From assembly GCF_000619945.1 (NCBI RefSeq), contig NZ_JHVC01000003.1, positions 124,001 through 188,000 on the forward strand: a DNA stretch of 64,000 nucleotides, in the 5' to 3' direction. The translations under genes were made by a program, and so were the position numbers. A model generated the notes under the pieces. It was not told the DNA's origin and did not search any database. It worked only from the letters and a program-made list of their open reading frames with translations. Shown here piece by piece: positions 10,001-18,878 of the stretch. Positions within the stretch are counted from its first letter, which is position 1; each line of letters begins with the position of its first letter. This stretch comes from Clostridium lundense DSM 17049 (lineage in GTDB: Bacteria > Bacillota > Clostridia > Clostridiales > Clostridiaceae).

Positions 10001-10363
10001 ATCTCTTATCTTTCCAGATACAGAAGCTTCCCCACCTATTATGTATATATTTTCAGGTTTTAATATTTCCAATGCACCTTGAGTATTTATATTAAATTCT
10101 TTAGCTTTAGTTAAAAGTATTGGTGCATTTAACTGTTTAGCTAAAGTTGATGCACTTACCGCATCTGCATATCCTTCACCAGACACTAATATTACATCTT
10201 TTGAGCTAGTCCAATTTGTTGTGGCAATTTTAGCTGCTGTGGCATACCTATCTGCTTCTCCTATTCTAGTTACTTGTAATGGTGCAGCCTTTACTAATGC
10301 TGGCATGAAAATGTACAATATAAATGTTACTATTATAGAAACTTTTGCAACATTTCTAGTCAT
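7049..10363 (-). CDS. Large CWB2 cell-wall-anchored surface protein with Ig-like repeats
   Basis: 1104 residues. Signal peptide 1-26. Three CWB2 (cell wall binding repeat 2) modules follow at about 32-125, 135-228 and 233-325, marked by ADRYATA, KNRYETN and ADRFETN; such triplets anchor clostridial surface proteins non-covalently to wall polymers. From about 345 onward there are tandem SbsA/BIG_5-like Ig modules (for example IKIVFNTEVNKDTAENVENYEV, split here as a motif, and YITFNRSMNRETALNGSNY). GGAGG sits before the ATG. Likely an S-layer-associated or adhesive protein; the exact role is unknown. It is not linked to a secA2/slpA locus in this window. Confidence 0.92.
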   Translation of the reverse strand: MTRNVAKVSIIVTFILYIFMPALVKAAPLQVTRIGEADRYATAAKIATTNWTSSKDVILVSGEGYADAVSASTLAKQLNAPILLTKAKEFNINTQGALEILKPENIYIIGGEASVSGKIRDSLKGKYNLIELKGKNRYETNIAVAKELVKLGVEAKNVMLVGGGGFSDALSAAPIAAAKGSILLLGNNSADSMKPVFQFIKDNSSQVIVIGTNYVINSSTYEALGAVYRVNGGADRFETNLNILEEFKDDLKNDKLYIANASGQGYADALVGGVLAGKWAAPLVLFHSDNSISTSKAIDYIKNRATVTTDLNAIGGKGVILDKTIWRIDEIMSNSQSGTPTVASVTTNGLNQIKIVFNTEVNKDTAENVENYEVDGMDLGANDELKASANLQEDNRTVLITLSNPCSQYKNSIITVKNKILDRELNNNIAKFEQKITFKDINDPKLESVVPIGDKKLIVKFSQSIRISMDTISKIKINGKGVTEIGLNTELTAFRNSSGQWADTVELYFQESLRQGINTLQIPNGISGIQFDNAAGFTIKETKSNFNIYTMDNKVKIIDIKGDTATGTIYITFNRSMNRETALNGSNYNINGSTCILTELDFKEGSKDRIVKIKGAGTLLLNGGHEILIVNNIKDAYGNKVEENMGVDFYIPKDNIKPEIISTRMIDSTTMRVKFNKNVLNTYATNKSNYKLFDCDGLDITYKIDEIKGANGVALDNISAYDIKFTKANALTEAEYKLKVKDIIDVNWMPNVMNEYNGTVYGVDDIAPTVTAIVKKLDVPQKAVIFFSEEMDKESITNPSNYYYVNGVGDTKALPANAEVSVMEDCKAVVIYFPSNYILGNGTYESYVVKIGVTNVKDKSGNNLSDIAHFEYISTVYTGGPSTVPNTVKIYYDGEDIKVQLLLKDALSNLDISDFKVAGQKPDRGSILGRSIILTFDSGVQNNGKTNAIKKAGVNATLEIINPNSADIAGRKLQESSNRVYNMELTPKTQFQLWTVDASLNNNSVAVVFDENIDNSIHNLYEDDFIFTNERTGGRLVVQAITVEGNKIIYKFEDGSINSGDTINVYANGNTSNINIRSEKDLSGNFSKYIPSEEDLKIRKLTAK

Positions 10364-10463
10364 ATAATAGATTCCTCCCGAAGCATATATTTTTAATTAA
10401 TTATAACTTTGTAAAACACCACAAACAAGTCCTTATTCTTATGTAATTTTTGTAAATAACATA

Positions 10464-10600
10464 AGGACGGTTATCAACTTCCATATGCAAAGACAGTTAC
10501 AAACTAAATAGGGACAGTTATTAAATTTTAATTAAGTAGCTTATGTAAAAGCCCAAAAATTGATAACCGTCCCTAATAATAAAGTTGTTAATTGTCCCTA
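10464..10600. repeat. REP-like repeat cluster, five cores
   Basis: Forward cores at 10464 (AGGACGGTTATCAA), 10491 (AGACAGTTACAAA) and 10510 (AGGGACAGTTATTAAA); reverse cores at 10558 (ATTGATAACCGTCCCT) and 10587 (TTAATTGTCCCT). The 10510-10574 pair is a 65-bp inverted element. The cluster occupies almost the entire gap between the surface-protein gene and the S41 gene. Confidence 0.85.
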
Positions 10601-10604
10601 ATTT

Positions 10605-11846
10605 TTATAGTATGCTTTGGAGTACTGAATCCTTCTTGTTTATGAAATCTAAAACTGATGGTTCTATTATTTTATCAGGCATAAAAGATGGTGTATCCTC
10701 TTTTGAATTAGTAAAGTATTTTGTAGAATACCTAACTTTCATCTTAGTATTTGGTAGTTGAAAATTCTTCACTTCCCCATAATGATTTGGCTTACCTCCT
10801 GTAGGCTCTCCAACAAAAGTTGCCTTAGTTTCATTTCTAAAATATATGGAATTTAATATAGCTGATGAAAATGTCCTTCTTCCAACAATAACAAACAATC
10901 TTTTCTTATCATTTATATTGCGTTTTTTCACTTCTTCTATAAATGGTTCTAATATAGATGAACTTCCTCCCCCATTATCTCTCACATCCACAATCAACTT
11001 ATCTACATTATTTTTATCTAACACTTCTAATAACTCTTTTGAAAAATCTTTAAATGGTTTTTCTTTCATTTCACTACATGAGTTATATTTAAAATATAAT
11101 GTATTTTTATCCTTTAAATACTCAAACCAGTATTTCTTATCTTTATTTTTCATATATAGCGGAGTATTTTTATCATTATAGTCATTTATAAATAACTTTT
11201 TACTTTCTTTATTATACTCTATCTCTTTTATATTCACATTAATGATTTTGTTTCCTGAATCCTGAAATGTAAATGTGGTCTTTTCTCTACTATCTATTAT
11301 CTTTAAGCCATGAAGTATATCTGGCATAGTTATAAAACTAGGAATCATACTTTTAAGCTCTGCCTCATTTTCATGAGATATAACTTCAGCAACTTCCTTA
11401 CTTATTTCATCTATATTTTTCCCATTGATTTTAACTAACTTACAGTTCATTATTTGTTTATACTCTGGTATAGTGCTTGTCACATATATTCCTTCTTTAA
11501 ACCAATACAAACTTATTGGATACATTTTGTTATAATCTAAATAAGCTGAAGTATGTCCATCATTTACAGAAGCTACTATTTTATATATGCCTACTTTAAC
11601 TTCATCGTCATTCATTTTTGGCACTGCTTCTTTAAGTTCTTCTATCTTCTTATTAAACTCTTCTTCCTTCAAACTAAAAAACAAATTTTTGTGTTTTTTA
11701 GGTAACTGTTTTGATAAATACTCTATATCTTTTGTCCATTTTTCTTCTCTATTTCCTGGAGCCGCTGCATATTTACTTTTACATCCCCCGATTACAGTAC
11801 CTATAATAAATAATATGGTTATAAGTAAAATATTTCCCCTTTTCAT
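10605..11846 (-). CDS. S41-family (C-terminal processing peptidase-like) lipoprotein
   Basis: 413-residue predicted lipoprotein; the signal peptide ends in the lipobox VIGGC (Cys22). The C-terminal half has S41 signatures: DVRDNGGG and, at about residue 327, RRTFSSAILNS with the likely nucleophile Ser; GEPTGGKPNHYG follows. Near the N-terminus the segment ASVNDGHTSAYL is typical of tricorn/S41-like hydrolases. No PDZ domain is obvious. An in-frame TTG lies inside the RBS itself, so the ATG at 11846 behind GGGGGAT is the better start. It faces outward; substrate unknown. Confidence 0.85.
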   Translation of the reverse strand: MKRGNILLITILFIIGTVIGGCKSKYAAAPGNREEKWTKDIEYLSKQLPKKHKNLFFSLKEEEFNKKIEELKEAVPKMNDDEVKVGIYKIVASVNDGHTSAYLDYNKMYPISLYWFKEGIYVTSTIPEYKQIMNCKLVKINGKNIDEISKEVAEVISHENEAELKSMIPSFITMPDILHGLKIIDSREKTTFTFQDSGNKIINVNIKEIEYNKESKKLFINDYNDKNTPLYMKNKDKKYWFEYLKDKNTLYFKYNSCSEMKEKPFKDFSKELLEVLDKNNVDKLIVDVRDNGGGSSSILEPFIEEVKKRNINDKKRLFVIVGRRTFSSAILNSIYFRNETKATFVGEPTGGKPNHYGEVKNFQLPNTKMKVRYSTKYFTNSKEDTPSFMPDKIIEPSVLDFINKKDSVLQSIL

Positions 11847-11894
11847 TCTATCATCCCCCAATCTACATCATCATATTTACTATACATATCCTAA

Positions 11895-12626
11895 CTAGCA
11901 AATATCACTTTTTTTATAATAAATTATGCAAAGGGCAGAAGTTACTATAAAAAACACTATGGCAATAACTATAGATTGATTTTTTATAACTATTTGCATA
12001 TTATTTTTTCCAGCTGACATTACAGGCATAGCTGGATAATATAACGGAAAATATATATTGCCCTCATTAAACTCTGCTATAGATATAGTTATTAGGGTTC
12101 CTATAGCACTATACGCCATTGGCATTATTAAATTTCGGCTTATACTTCCTATAAGTATTCCCAAAGGTGCTATTGCAAATTGAAACAGCATTGAATAGCA
12201 ATATATTTTTATATTTAGTATTAGGAAATCTTTTGCTAAAGGTTCATGATCTATAATGCTTCCTGTAATGAGTATTGCTATGAATTGCAATATATACACA
12301 AAAGCAATACAAGCAAATACAGTTATTAACTTGCATATAAAAACTTTAGTTTTACTTAGTGGATATGAATATGCAGCATATGCAACTCTTTCTGAAAACT
12401 CCCTAGTGTAAATATAAGAAGCCACTAAAGTAAATAGTAATAACCCTACAACTAAAAATGTCATAGCTTCTATATTTGTCATATACGTATCCCACTCTAC
12501 AATATCTTCTCTAAATATTTGTCCCCAAAGCATAAGTAAGGGTTCAGCTAATGCTCCTATTATTAATACTAAAAAAATAGGTGATCTTTTTATCTTTAAA
12601 AATTCACAATAAATACCATTATGCAT
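11895..12626 (-). CDS. ABC-2 type permease of a bacitracin/lantibiotic-type exporter
   Basis: 243 residues with about six membrane segments and the N-terminal pattern of this family (a short cytosolic FLKIKRSPIF, then TM1). The start codon overlaps the end of the ATPase gene, so the two are coupled. Together with the ATPase and the adjacent two-component system it resembles self-protection or peptide-antibiotic resistance exporters (BcrAB/LanFEG class). Confidence 0.88.
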   Translation of the reverse strand: MHNGIYCEFLKIKRSPIFLVLIIGALAEPLLMLWGQIFREDIVEWDTYMTNIEAMTFLVVGLLLFTLVASYIYTREFSERVAYAAYSYPLSKTKVFICKLITVFACIAFVYILQFIAILITGSIIDHEPLAKDFLILNIKIYCYSMLFQFAIAPLGILIGSISRNLIMPMAYSAIGTLITISIAEFNEGNIYFPLYYPAMPVMSAGKNNMQIVIKNQSIVIAIVFFIVTSALCIIYYKKSDIC

Positions 12627-13533
12627 TGCTTTCTCCTCCTGTTAATCTTATAAAATAATCTTCTAAATTATCTACAGTTATATATATTTCATCTACTCTT
12701 ACATCATTTGATACTAAAGTTTTATTTATATTCCATCCTTCATTCAACTTTTCATATACTCTTATTAGTCCGTCCTCCCATATTACATAGTCATTTATCC
12801 CCAGGTTTTTTTCAAGTAAAAATGAAGCTTTTTTATCGTTGTCCACCTTCAACTGAATATAATGTCTATTTCTCTTTTGAAGCTCATCATAACTTATTTC
12901 TTCGAGAAGTCTTCCTTTGTGTATTATTCCTATTTTTGTAGCTAGAAGCTGTACTTCACTTAAAATATGGCTGGAAATGAGAAGTGTTATTTCATACTTT
13001 TTATTTAAATTCAATATAAGTTCCCTTATTTCCTTTATGCCAATAGGATCTAATCCATTAGTTGGTTCATCTAATATTAAAAATTCAGGATGATGCAAAA
13101 GTGCTCTTGCAATTCCTAGTCTCTGTTTCATTCCTAATGAAAAATTCTTAACCTTTTTTCCCTGTATATCCTTAAGTCCCACCATTTCTAAAGCGTTACG
13201 TATACTATCTTTTCCTGCAAATCCTATCATTCTTCTATGTATCTCTAAATTTTCTTCTCCAGTAAGATTTAAATAAAAGCCTGGATAATCTATTAAAGAT
13301 CCTATTCTCCCATAACATTTGTTATCTAAAGCTTTATTCCCAAATAACTCTATTTCTCCACTACTAACCTTTGAAAGTCCCATAATCATTTTTATAGTAG
13401 TAGTTTTTCCTGCTCCATTTTTCCCAAGGAATCCATAAATATCTCCCCTACCTACATTTATATTTAAACTATCTACTGCATTTACATTTTTATAAGTTTT
13501 AGTTAAATTATAAGTTCTAAGTACATGCTCCAT
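12619..13533 (-). CDS. ABC exporter ATP-binding protein (BcrA/LanF type)
   Basis: 304 residues. Walker A GKNGAGKTT is at 37-45, the signature FSLGMKQ at 131-137, Walker B FLILDEP at 151-157 and the switch His in LISSHILSE. The C-terminal 80 residues form the regulatory extension common in BcrA-like ATPases. An RBS (AAGGGTG) precedes the ATG. It pairs with the downstream ABC-2 permease. Confidence 0.93.
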   Translation of the reverse strand: MEHVLRTYNLTKTYKNVNAVDSLNINVGRGDIYGFLGKNGAGKTTTIKMIMGLSKVSSGEIELFGNKALDNKCYGRIGSLIDYPGFYLNLTGEENLEIHRRMIGFAGKDSIRNALEMVGLKDIQGKKVKNFSLGMKQRLGIARALLHHPEFLILDEPTNGLDPIGIKEIRELILNLNKKYEITLLISSHILSEVQLLATKIGIIHKGRLLEEISYDELQKRNRHYIQLKVDNDKKASFLLEKNLGINDYVIWEDGLIRVYEKLNEGWNINKTLVSNDVRVDEIYITVDNLEDYFIRLTGGESNA

Positions 13534-13561
13534 AAAATCACCCTTCCTAAAATTTTCAAAA

Positions 13562-13600
13562 GAAAAAGAACTATGCTGTAAGTATAAAACATAGTCCTTA
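13562..13600 (-). terminator. Likely intrinsic terminator between the kinase and ABC genes
   Basis: On the minus strand GACTATG pairs with CATAGTTC and is followed by TTTTTCTTTT. It sits between the kinase stop and the ABC operon, which suggests the exporter has its own promoter, probably a target of the regulator. Confidence 0.6.
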
Positions 13601-13630
13601 CATAAACTTTACACATTTCTTACATATTCC

Positions 13631-14542
13631 TTAAATGCTAGGCAAAGTAAATATAAATTCAGTTTTTTCATAAGGAGTGCTTTTTACAGTTATAGTTCCT
13701 TTTTGCATTTCTATAAGCTTTTTAACTATAGTAAGTCCTAATCCACTTCCTTGAAGACTTTTATTTCTAGACTTCTCCAATGTATGTAATCTCTCAAATA
13801 TTGATGACAAATTTTCCTTTGGTATCCCTCTACCTTTATCCCATACAATTACTTGTACATTTTCTTCATTACACTTTAAATTAATTCCTATACTCTTCCC
13901 TTCATATCCATATTTAATAGCATTAGATATAAGGTTATTAAGAATTCTTTCTACTGCTTTCTTATCTCCCATTACGTATATATCCTCATGAGGTAAATCT
14001 ATTGCCGGCTCTATTTCCTCCTTAGTGAAATCATTATAAAATAAAATTATATTTTGTCTTATAATTTCCGATAGATTGATTTTTTTAATATCTAGTTTAA
14101 TATCATTTGAATCTAGCTTTGACAACTGAAAAAATTCACTCATTAAATTTCTTAAATTTTCCCCTTTGTTTTGGATAATATCTATATACTCTTCTCTTTC
14201 ACTCTCACTTAAATTTTTATTATCTTTTATAACTTCTATGTATCCCAAGAGAGATGTAAGTGGTGTCCTCAAATCATGGGATATATTTGATATCATCTTT
14301 TTTCTTTCCTCTTCATATTCTTTATTTAACTTCATTGAATTTTGAAATTTATCTACCAAGTGATTTAAATTCTTTATTAAACTATTTAAGTATTTGTTGC
14401 TATTTTGTATTCTTATTCTTTCATTATAATTTCCTTGTCCAATATTCTTTATTACCTGAGAAATAATATATATTTTCCTATTTAAATTTATAATAATCAT
14501 AACTAAAATTATTATTATACCTATTAATATTTTCTCACTCAT
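13631..14542 (-). CDS. Sensor histidine kinase
   Basis: 303 residues. One N-terminal membrane helix (about 4-20), a short linker, HisKA with phospho-acceptor His89 in NISHDLRTPLTSL, and a HATPase with N, G1 (DKGRGIP) and G2 (GSGLGLTIVKKL) boxes. There is no extracellular domain, which fits a kinase that senses through a partner such as the adjacent ABC exporter. Its ATG overlaps the stop of the regulator by four bases (ATGA), so the two are co-translated. Confidence 0.93.
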   Translation of the reverse strand: MSEKILIGIIIILVMIIINLNRKIYIISQVIKNIGQGNYNERIRIQNSNKYLNSLIKNLNHLVDKFQNSMKLNKEYEEERKKMISNISHDLRTPLTSLLGYIEVIKDNKNLSESEREEYIDIIQNKGENLRNLMSEFFQLSKLDSNDIKLDIKKINLSEIIRQNIILFYNDFTKEEIEPAIDLPHEDIYVMGDKKAVERILNNLISNAIKYGYEGKSIGINLKCNEENVQVIVWDKGRGIPKENLSSIFERLHTLEKSRNKSLQGSGLGLTIVKKLIEMQKGTITVKSTPYEKTEFIFTLPSI

Positions 14543-15246
14543 GCTATATCTCCTAATTTATATCCAATGCCCCATACAGTTAGTATATATTCAGGTTTAT
14601 TGGCATTATCCTCTATTTTATTTCTAAGCCTTCTTATATGAACCATTACAGTATTGTCATCACCCATATATTCTTCATTCCATACATTTTCAAATATCTG
14701 TACCTTTGTAAATACTCTATTAGGATTTGTAAAAAATAATTTTAGTAATTCAAACTCTTTTGCTGTTAAACCTATCTTTTCCTCTTTTTTATAAGCACAA
14801 TAATTATCTAAATCTAAAGTTATATTTCCTTTTTTAATAGAACTTACTGTTTCCTCATTTTTATGAAAACTAATATATCTTCTAAGCTGTGACTTTACTC
14901 TAGCTACTAACTCCCCTACAAAAAAAGGTTTTACTATATAATCATCAGCTCCCAGCCCAAGTCCTATTATTCTGTCAGACTCTTCCCCCTTAGCAGACAA
15001 TATAATAATTGGGATTACACTTTCTTCTCTTATCTTTTTCATAATTTCCATACCATCTACATAAGGAAGCATTATGTCTAAAATTATAATACTAAAATCC
15101 ATGGATTTATATTTTGCAAACCCATCCATTCCATCAAAAGCTTGTACTACATTAAATCCCTGCTTACTTAATGCTGTTTTTATTAAATTATTTATCTCTC
15201 TATCATCTTCCACTACCAATATGCTTATATTCTTCAAATCTTCCAT
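14539..15246 (-). CDS. OmpR-family response regulator
   Basis: 235 residues. The receiver has DD at 14-15, phospho-acceptor Asp57 in IIILDIMLP and the conserved Lys in KPF. The C-terminal winged helix has the family end VHIRRLRNKIE and VWGIGYKLG. A GTG lies at 15255, but the ATG at 15246 is better placed relative to GAGGA. First gene of the regulator-kinase pair that faces the ABC exporter genes. Confidence 0.94.
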   Translation of the reverse strand: MEDLKNISILVVEDDREINNLIKTALSKQGFNVVQAFDGMDGFAKYKSMDFSIIILDIMLPYVDGMEIMKKIREESVIPIIILSAKGEESDRIIGLGLGADDYIVKPFFVGELVARVKSQLRRYISFHKNEETVSSIKKGNITLDLDNYCAYKKEEKIGLTAKEFELLKLFFTNPNRVFTKVQIFENVWNEEYMGDDNTVMVHIRRLRNKIEDNANKPEYILTVWGIGYKLGDIA

Positions 15247-15280
15247 ATATATCACGTCCTCATTTATATTATATCTATAT

Positions 15281-15296
15281 AGGGACGGTTATCAAT
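15281..15296. repeat. REP-like repeat, single core
   Basis: AGGGACGGTTATCAA just upstream of the response-regulator gene, within its promoter/leader region. Confidence 0.8.
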
Positions 15297-15413
15297 TAAA
15301 AAAGGCAAAATCTTTAGCTCTATAGTTAACCAAAGATTTCACCTCTTGATGTTCTTTTTATTTAGTTTTATTTTAAAATTATTGGTATGATAAAATTACC
15401 TTACTTAGTATAG

Positions 15414-17369
15414 TTATTTGCTAAACTCTACTGTAACCTTAAATAAATCACCATCAATATCAATTCTCATGTGGCCGCCCTGTAATTCCACTATACTTTT
15501 TGCAATAGATAATCCTAATCCAGATCCCTCAGTACTTCTCGCTTTATCTCCTCTTTTAAATCTTTCAAAAATCTCGCTAACATCAAAATTCATTTCATAG
15601 GAAGACATATTTTTTATAGTTATTATTACTTTTTCATCTTGTTCAATGAGATCAATATATACCCTTGAATTAGGTTGAGAATATTTCAGTGCATTGCCTA
15701 TCAGGTTTTCAAATACTCTCCAAGTTCTTTTGCCATCTAAATTTAGATGTACTTCTTCTACAGGAATATTAATCTTAAAAATTAAAGAAGAACTAGTTAT
15801 CTTGTGGTCAAATTCTCCCAAAGCCTGCCTCAATAGTGATGCAATATCAACTTTTTCAATATTAAGTTCAACAGCACCACTTGAAATTTTAGAAGCTTCA
15901 AAAAGATCCTCTATTAGCACTTTAAGTCTTTGAGACTTTTGATCTAAAATATCTATATACTTTTTACTATCTTCCTTGGATATATTATCCTTTTTTAACA
16001 AACTCACATAATTTATTATGGAGGTAAGAGGTGTTTTGAGATCATGTGATACATTAGTTATAAGTTCAGTTTTGAATCTTTCACTCTTTATTTGACTTTC
16101 AACAGATTTTTTAAAGCTTTCCTTCATATTATTGATATTTTGAGATATCTTTATAAAATTGCTGTCTCCAGTCTCCTCTATAACATAGTCTAAATCACCT
16201 GAAACTATAGCATCTGTTCCCTCTATTATTTTATTTAAAGCTGATACTTTTTTTAATGTATGTAGAGGAACAACCATAAAATAAATCATCCCATAGACAA
16301 ATGAAAAAAATAAAGCCAGCTTGTTATCAGTAACTACTCCAATTATTCCAAGTATAAAGAACATTCCAAATAGAGCAGTAGCCACAAATAGTGAAATTTC
16401 CTTAATCAAAGCTACTTTGATAGCAATTCCCTCATGAGTTAATAAAATAATTTGGCCAGCTATACTTCTCCCTAATTCTTCTGATAACTCTTCTTTATGA
16501 ATTAATAACCTTAAGGCAAAATATACATTGAACATAAAGTATAAACAATATATAGACACTATAGTAAGTATTATGAATTGTCTAATGTTAATAGGTTTAT
16601 AAAAAAAGCTCACATTTTTTAAATAAATTGACATAACAAAACCACATACAAGAAATATAACCGCTCTTAAATCCAATGGTATTTTTTCATACTTTTGTTT
16701 TACTTTTACATAATTACTTTCAACTCTTGAATTTAACCTTAAAAATACAAGTAAACATATTGCTATCACCAACGATATACTTCCCAAAATCACTTCTTTA
16801 ATAACTCTTTCTCTTATAGAGTTATAATATATGTAATTTTTCTGCATTTGACTATATACTTCTGTAGTTTTAATAAATATGAAACTGCCCTCAAAATTAT
16901 TCCTTTGAAACCAATTGTTAATACTCTGCAGTTCACCTGTATTATTAGAATCCTTTGGAAATTTTTCAACATAGATAGCATTATTATTTATATAGTCCTC
17001 TACATTATTTAAATTTTTAATGTTAGTATATATTTCACCACTCTTTTTATTTTTAATATAATATCTTAAAGATTGTTTTGAATCCACTTGAGCCTTAATC
17101 TTCTCATAGTATAAATCAATTTTTGAAGTATCATTCTTATCTCCTACTTTTTGTAAATCTTCTTTAAGTTCAGTAGTTAAAATTTGAACACTTTGAAAAT
17201 ACTCTAATAAATCTCCTTTGAAAGAATGACTTTTAAAATAAGGTTCTTTTTGAATAAAATCCTTATTTTTAATAATATCAAACCCTGAAAGCATTGCTAT
17301 TCCGAACATATATATGCATATTATAAAAAGTAGTTTATACACGCACCTATTTTTCGATTTTGTAACCAA
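15414..17369 (-). CDS. Large multi-pass sensor histidine kinase
   Basis: 651 residues. One N-terminal membrane helix, an extracytoplasmic segment of about 150 residues, then about five more membrane helices (roughly 190-370), a HAMP-like linker (EGTDAIVSGDLDYVIEETG), HisKA with the acceptor His near 440 in NVSHDLKTPLTSI, and a HATPase domain ending with GSGLGLSIAKSIVE. It overlaps the upstream regulator gene by about 20 bases. The start is uncertain: TTG 17369 and GTG 17342 are both poorly spaced from purine-rich sites. The stimulus is unknown; multi-pass kinases of this shape often sense envelope stress. Confidence 0.9.
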   Translation of the reverse strand: MVTKSKNRCVYKLLFIICIYMFGIAMLSGFDIIKNKDFIQKEPYFKSHSFKGDLLEYFQSVQILTTELKEDLQKVGDKNDTSKIDLYYEKIKAQVDSKQSLRYYIKNKKSGEIYTNIKNLNNVEDYINNNAIYVEKFPKDSNNTGELQSINNWFQRNNFEGSFIFIKTTEVYSQMQKNYIYYNSIRERVIKEVILGSISLVIAICLLVFLRLNSRVESNYVKVKQKYEKIPLDLRAVIFLVCGFVMSIYLKNVSFFYKPINIRQFIILTIVSIYCLYFMFNVYFALRLLIHKEELSEELGRSIAGQIILLTHEGIAIKVALIKEISLFVATALFGMFFILGIIGVVTDNKLALFFSFVYGMIYFMVVPLHTLKKVSALNKIIEGTDAIVSGDLDYVIEETGDSNFIKISQNINNMKESFKKSVESQIKSERFKTELITNVSHDLKTPLTSIINYVSLLKKDNISKEDSKKYIDILDQKSQRLKVLIEDLFEASKISSGAVELNIEKVDIASLLRQALGEFDHKITSSSLIFKINIPVEEVHLNLDGKRTWRVFENLIGNALKYSQPNSRVYIDLIEQDEKVIITIKNMSSYEMNFDVSEIFERFKRGDKARSTEGSGLGLSIAKSIVELQGGHMRIDIDGDLFKVTVEFSK

Positions 17370-18036
17370 TCCCCCACACCACCTTTAGATATTCAGGTTC
17401 TTTAGGATTAATTTCAATCTTCTCTCTTAGTCTTCTTATATGAACAGCTACTGTATTTTCACCATTATAAAAAGGCTCATTCCACACTCTTGTGTAAATT
17501 TCTGCTATGGAAAAAACCCTTCCTTTATTCTCCATGAGTAACTCCAGTATCTTATATTCAGTAGGAGTTAAGCTTACTTCTTCTCCATTTACATTTACTG
17601 TTTTTGTACCTTTATTTAAGTTGATGCCTCTTACTTGTATTTCATCTTCTTCTTTAAAATATCCAAAGTTTGTATATCTTCTTAATTGAGATTTCACTCT
17701 TGCTACAAGCTCTAATGGATTAAAAGGTTTTGTTACATAATCATCAGCACCTATGTTAAGTCCGAGTATTTTATCTGTATCCTCTGATTTAGCTGAAAGC
17801 ATTATAATAGGAATATTTTTGCTTTCTCTAATCTTAAAGGTTGCCTTTATACCGTCCATTTTGGGCATCATAATATCCATTATAATAAGATGAATTTCTT
17901 CCTTTTCTAGTGCTGCTAAGGCCTCTACCCCATCGCAGGCTCCAATTACTCTAATTCCTTCATTTTTTAAATATATTTCAATTGATTCTCTTATTTCATT
18001 ATCATCATCAACCACTAAAACATTATATTCTGACAC
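17347..18036 (-). CDS. OmpR-family response regulator
   Basis: 229 residues. The acceptor is Asp54 in LIIMDIMMP, with a KPF Lys and the winged-helix end VHIRRLREKIE and VVWGIGYKIE. A GTG at 18045 touches the RBS, whereas GTG 18036 lies 8 bases past AAGGAG, so I use the latter. It pairs with the multi-pass kinase. A 158-bp palindromic mobile element lies just upstream and may have altered its promoter. Confidence 0.93.
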   Translation of the reverse strand: MSEYNVLVVDDDNEIRESIEIYLKNEGIRVIGACDGVEALAALEKEEIHLIIMDIMMPKMDGIKATFKIRESKNIPIIMLSAKSEDTDKILGLNIGADDYVTKPFNPLELVARVKSQLRRYTNFGYFKEEDEIQVRGINLNKGTKTVNVNGEEVSLTPTEYKILELLMENKGRVFSIAEIYTRVWNEPFYNGENTVAVHIRRLREKIEINPKEPEYLKVVWGIGYKIEK

Positions 18037-18087
18037 TTTCCTCACTCCTTTCTAAATATTATATCATCTTCTAATTGGCTAGTCTAA

Positions 18088-18245
18088 GGCACATTAAAAT
18101 AAATAACAAGTCAAAGATGTGACGGATATTTTGTATCAGACAAGGAAGCAGGTTCCACTGCTAGTAGATCTATCAGTGGGTTCTGATGACGCAGTATGAT
18201 GCAAAATAGCCTAGCATACTGACTTATTTATTTTTTTAATGTGCC
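18088..18245. mobile_element. 158-bp MITE-like palindromic element, copy 1
   Basis: Ends are GGCACATT and AATGTGCC, flanked on both sides by TAA (putative 3-bp target duplication). Inside are AAATAACAAGTCAAAGATG and, near the other end, CTAGCATACTGACT. It aligns without gaps to the copy at 53256-53413. Inner arms TTTTGTATCA and TGATGCAAAA pair, as does CCACTG with CAGTGG around the centre. It has no coding capacity. Confidence 0.8.
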
Positions 18246-18259
18246 TAAATACTTAATCA

Positions 18260-18823
18260 TTAAAACTTCATGAAGAAACTGAAAGCATCTTTTGATATTC
18301 CATTTACGGTATCTCTATTTTTAACATTCCTAATATGATAAATTTTATTTTCATAATCTCTTGCTTGATTATCACATATATAAGCATATTCATAGCTGCC
18401 TTCATTTACCCAACCCATAAACACATAAGCATGACTTGGAGCACCATTTTTATTTCCCAAGCCATCTGTTGTAAAAACTATATCTCCCGGATTTAAATTT
18501 TTATAATTATTATCTTTCTTCCAACCCCTATTTTTTAAAACATCTATAAGTTGAGTTGTATTAGCTATTTCCTTTGCAACTGGTATATCATTCTTTCTTA
18601 GAACTTCAGCCACAAAATAAACACATGTATTTGAAGGATTGTTATTATTCAAAGCAATTGCATCTTTAAATACTTTCTTTTGATTGCTCTTACTTTTCAT
18701 ATATCCATATATTCTATTGGATATATGAAAATCTCTATTTTTAAATATTAAAATTTTATTAATTACTATAATTGCTAAAATAGCTATCATTATAGTTGCT
18801 ATTGTTAATTTCATTTTTTTCAT
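18260..18823 (-). CDS. Membrane-anchored NlpC/P60- or CHAP-like putative cysteine hydrolase
   Basis: 187 residues with one N-terminal membrane anchor (about 8-26) and the rest outside. A plausible catalytic set is visible: Cys67 in SNTCVYFVAE at the start of a helix, His131 in PSHAYVFMG and a polar residue (Asn152 in CDNQ). PGDIVF between them is typical of NlpC/P60 and CHAP folds. A GGGGAT RBS precedes the ATG. This would be a cell-wall or peptide amidase/endopeptidase; the substrate is not known. It lies upstream of the two-component genes, separated by the mobile element. Confidence 0.7.
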   Translation of the reverse strand: MKKMKLTIATIMIAILAIIVINKILIFKNRDFHISNRIYGYMKSKSNQKKVFKDAIALNNNNPSNTCVYFVAEVLRKNDIPVAKEIANTTQLIDVLKNRGWKKDNNYKNLNPGDIVFTTDGLGNKNGAPSHAYVFMGWVNEGSYEYAYICDNQARDYENKIYHIRNVKNRDTVNGISKDAFSFFMKF

Positions 18824-18878
18824 TAGTTATCCCCATCCTTGCAATTATTTTATATCTATAATTGTATAACATCTATTT

